NCBI GenBank assembly: GCA_963971575.1
Contig: OZ020613.1
Location: 50,896,250 to 50,960,249 of the forward strand
Source of the DNA: Liopterus haemorrhoidalis
Taxonomy: Eukaryota > Arthropoda > Insecta > Coleoptera > Dytiscidae
Reading direction: 5' to 3'
Length of the DNA: 64,000 nucleotides
The translations under genes and the position numbers were made by a program. How positions within the stretch are numbered: position 1 is the stretch's first letter; every line of letters starts with the position of its first letter. This document shows, in pieces, positions 62,498 through 64,000 of this stretch. Under the pieces are notes generated by a model. It was not told where the DNA came from. It saw only the letters and a program-made list of their open reading frames with translations, and ran no database searches.

Positions 62498-64000
62498 ATG
62501 ACGACAACCTTAGACTTAAAAGGTTTAATTATGAAACGGGGTAGTTATAAAGGACAGATTACACGTTTTAGTAATTATTTTAGTAATTTAGAGGTCAGTA
62601 CTGCGAGTAATGTGTCCGTAAAACAATTAGAAATAAAGTTGGAAAAAATTCGCGAGATTTATAATTTTTTTAACGAAACACATTTACAAATTGAAATATT
62701 AGAAAATAAAGAAGATTCAGCAGAACGGGTAGAATTCGAAGAGACATTTTATAATGTAGTAACAGATGCTGAAATCTTTTTATCTGATTATAAAAAATTA
62801 CGTATTGTCATTGAAAATGAAACAAATAACACCTTAGTTACGCATTCAAATAATAATAAACAAAACGTCAAACTTCCAATTATTCATTTGCCAATTTTTT
62901 ATGGACAATACGATCAATGGATCGAATTTAAAGACACATTTCATTCACTTATAAACGAAGATACGGCATTGTCAGATATACAACGATTTCATTATTACGT
63001 TCTTCTTTGAGGGATAAGGCATCCAAAGTTATAAGTTCTTTGACAGTATCAGCTAGTAATTACAAGGTTGCATGGGATTTGCTTACCGAGAGGTACGACA
63101 ATCGTAAATTAATAATAAAAAAACATATTTCGGCTTTATTTAATATGCCTTCGTTACAGAAGGAAACACTCGCACATTTACAACAACTTCTTGATACGTT
63201 TCAAAAACATTTTAGATCATTAAACGTTTTAAATGTGCCAGTTAAACATTGGGATATTTTATTATTATATATAATCGTTTCGAAATTAGATAGCGATACT
63301 AAAAGAAAATGGAACGAATATGAATTAGATATAGAGACGCCAACGATCGACGACATGCTAACATTCTTAAACAAACGTTGCAGTGTTTTAGAATCAGACT
63401 CTGAGGGTATTAAAGCAAAAAATATGAATGTGCGTAACGATAATAAAATTAGGTCAAATGCGGTAGTGGATATGAATAAAAAATGTACATATTGTAATCA
63501 GCATCATAGTATTACGCAATGTTCGAGTTTCTTAAAATTATCAGAAAAAGGTCGGCATGCTGAAATAAGAAAACTGAACTTATGTTTTAACTGTTTGAAA
63601 GGTAACCACATTGTAAGAAATTGTACAGCTCCTAAATGCACAAAATGTCGCAAGCGGCATAATATTTTGTTACATTTTGAACAGGGTGCAAAACAAGGTG
63701 ACGAATCAGATGAAGAATCTGATGGGCAAGTTGACATTAAAATAAAACCTGTCATAGAAAACAACAATGCATTTGTCTCTCACTCCCGAGAATCTGTAAA
63801 TTCGTATGAATATGTTTTATTATCCACAGCTATTATTGTTGTGTATGACATATTTAAAAATCGTCATGAGTTTCGTGCATTGTTAGATAGCGGTAGTCAA
63901 TCGAATTTTATTACGGAAAGAGCTGTTAAAATCTTAACTTCAACTAAACTTAAATGTACTAAAAATATTGTTGGTATAAATCAATCACATTCACGTGTAG
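62498..64000 (+). pseudogene. BEL/Pao gag and start of protease, one frameshift, cut by window end
   Basis: The ATG at 62498 opens a 170-codon frame (LKGLIMKRGSYKGQITRFSNYF; KLPIIHLPIFYGQYDQWIEFKDTFHSLI), the DUF1759-type BEL Gag. A frameshift near 63005 moves it to another frame, which continues openly: LRDKASKVISSLTVSASNY, YDNRKLIIKKHISALFNMP. Cys/His motifs follow (CTYCNQHHSITQC, CFNCLKGNHIVRNC, CTKCRKRHN), then the protease block FRALLDSGSQSNFITERAV near 63880. It encodes virion core and protease of a BEL/Pao element that continues beyond 64000. It is head to head with the minus-strand BEL fragment. Confidence 0.9.

Overview
This is a eukaryotic, most likely insect, AT-rich interval made almost entirely of transposable elements nested in one another. 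I recognised no single-copy host gene and no tRNA or rRNA. The insect reading rests on the mix of families: an errantivirus-type Ty3/Gypsy element with env, BEL/Pao elements, I-clade LINEs with RNase H, P-like/THAP transposases, a mariner with a DD41D spacing, piggyBac, Harbinger, hAT, and a Polinton-type DNA polymerase fragment next to an IAP-like BIR/RING remnant. Splice signals (GT...AG), (ATT)n LINE tails and target-site duplications (TSDs) are visible throughout.

Layout. 1-7.1 kb: two LINE copies break up a Polinton-type family B DNA polymerase; an IAP-like remnant and an unidentified GC-richer minus-strand ORF with 21-bp repeats follow. 7.4-22.5 kb: a broken P-like transposase gene with THAP domain abuts a hAT transposase. 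The hAT copy is split in three by a mariner (12475-13783, TA duplications) and by a full-length I-clade LINE (13926-20044, 15-bp TSD, both ORFs open). A second P-like fragment is split by a 5'-truncated copy of the same I LINE, again with a 15-bp TSD. 22.8-37 kb: two copies of a Tc1/mariner-superfamily transposase with 82 residues between its second Asp and Glu (one split by a LINE, one by a 668-bp solo LTR), Harbinger pieces, a nearly complete LINE, and fragments of P-like, hAT and piggyBac transposases. 37.5-47 kb: a piggyBac copy and a degenerate I-type LINE carrying a 264-bp MITE.

47.3-60.3 kb: a LINE whose 3' UTR received an insect endogenous retrovirus (50844-60233, 4-bp TSD TGCA, 231-bp LTRs differing at two positions). 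It runs on the minus strand with PBS, gag, a T_TTT_TTA slippery site, protease-RT, RNase H, integrase, env and polypurine tract. Between RNase H and integrase, Pol carries an unexpected macro domain of the TARG1/OARD1 type in which both residues known to be catalytic in human TARG1 (Lys84 and Asp125) have counterparts. This is the most notable feature of the window. The same pol gene is interrupted by a 1451-bp terminal-inverted-repeat element that inserted between two codons without a visible TSD.

60.4-64 kb: a Myb/SANT-like exon remnant, the integrase end of a minus-strand BEL/Pao element, and the gag-protease start of a plus-strand BEL/Pao element that runs off the window.

All family calls come from motif recognition by eye; no database search was run. 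Boundaries are firm only where TSDs or TIRs are stated.
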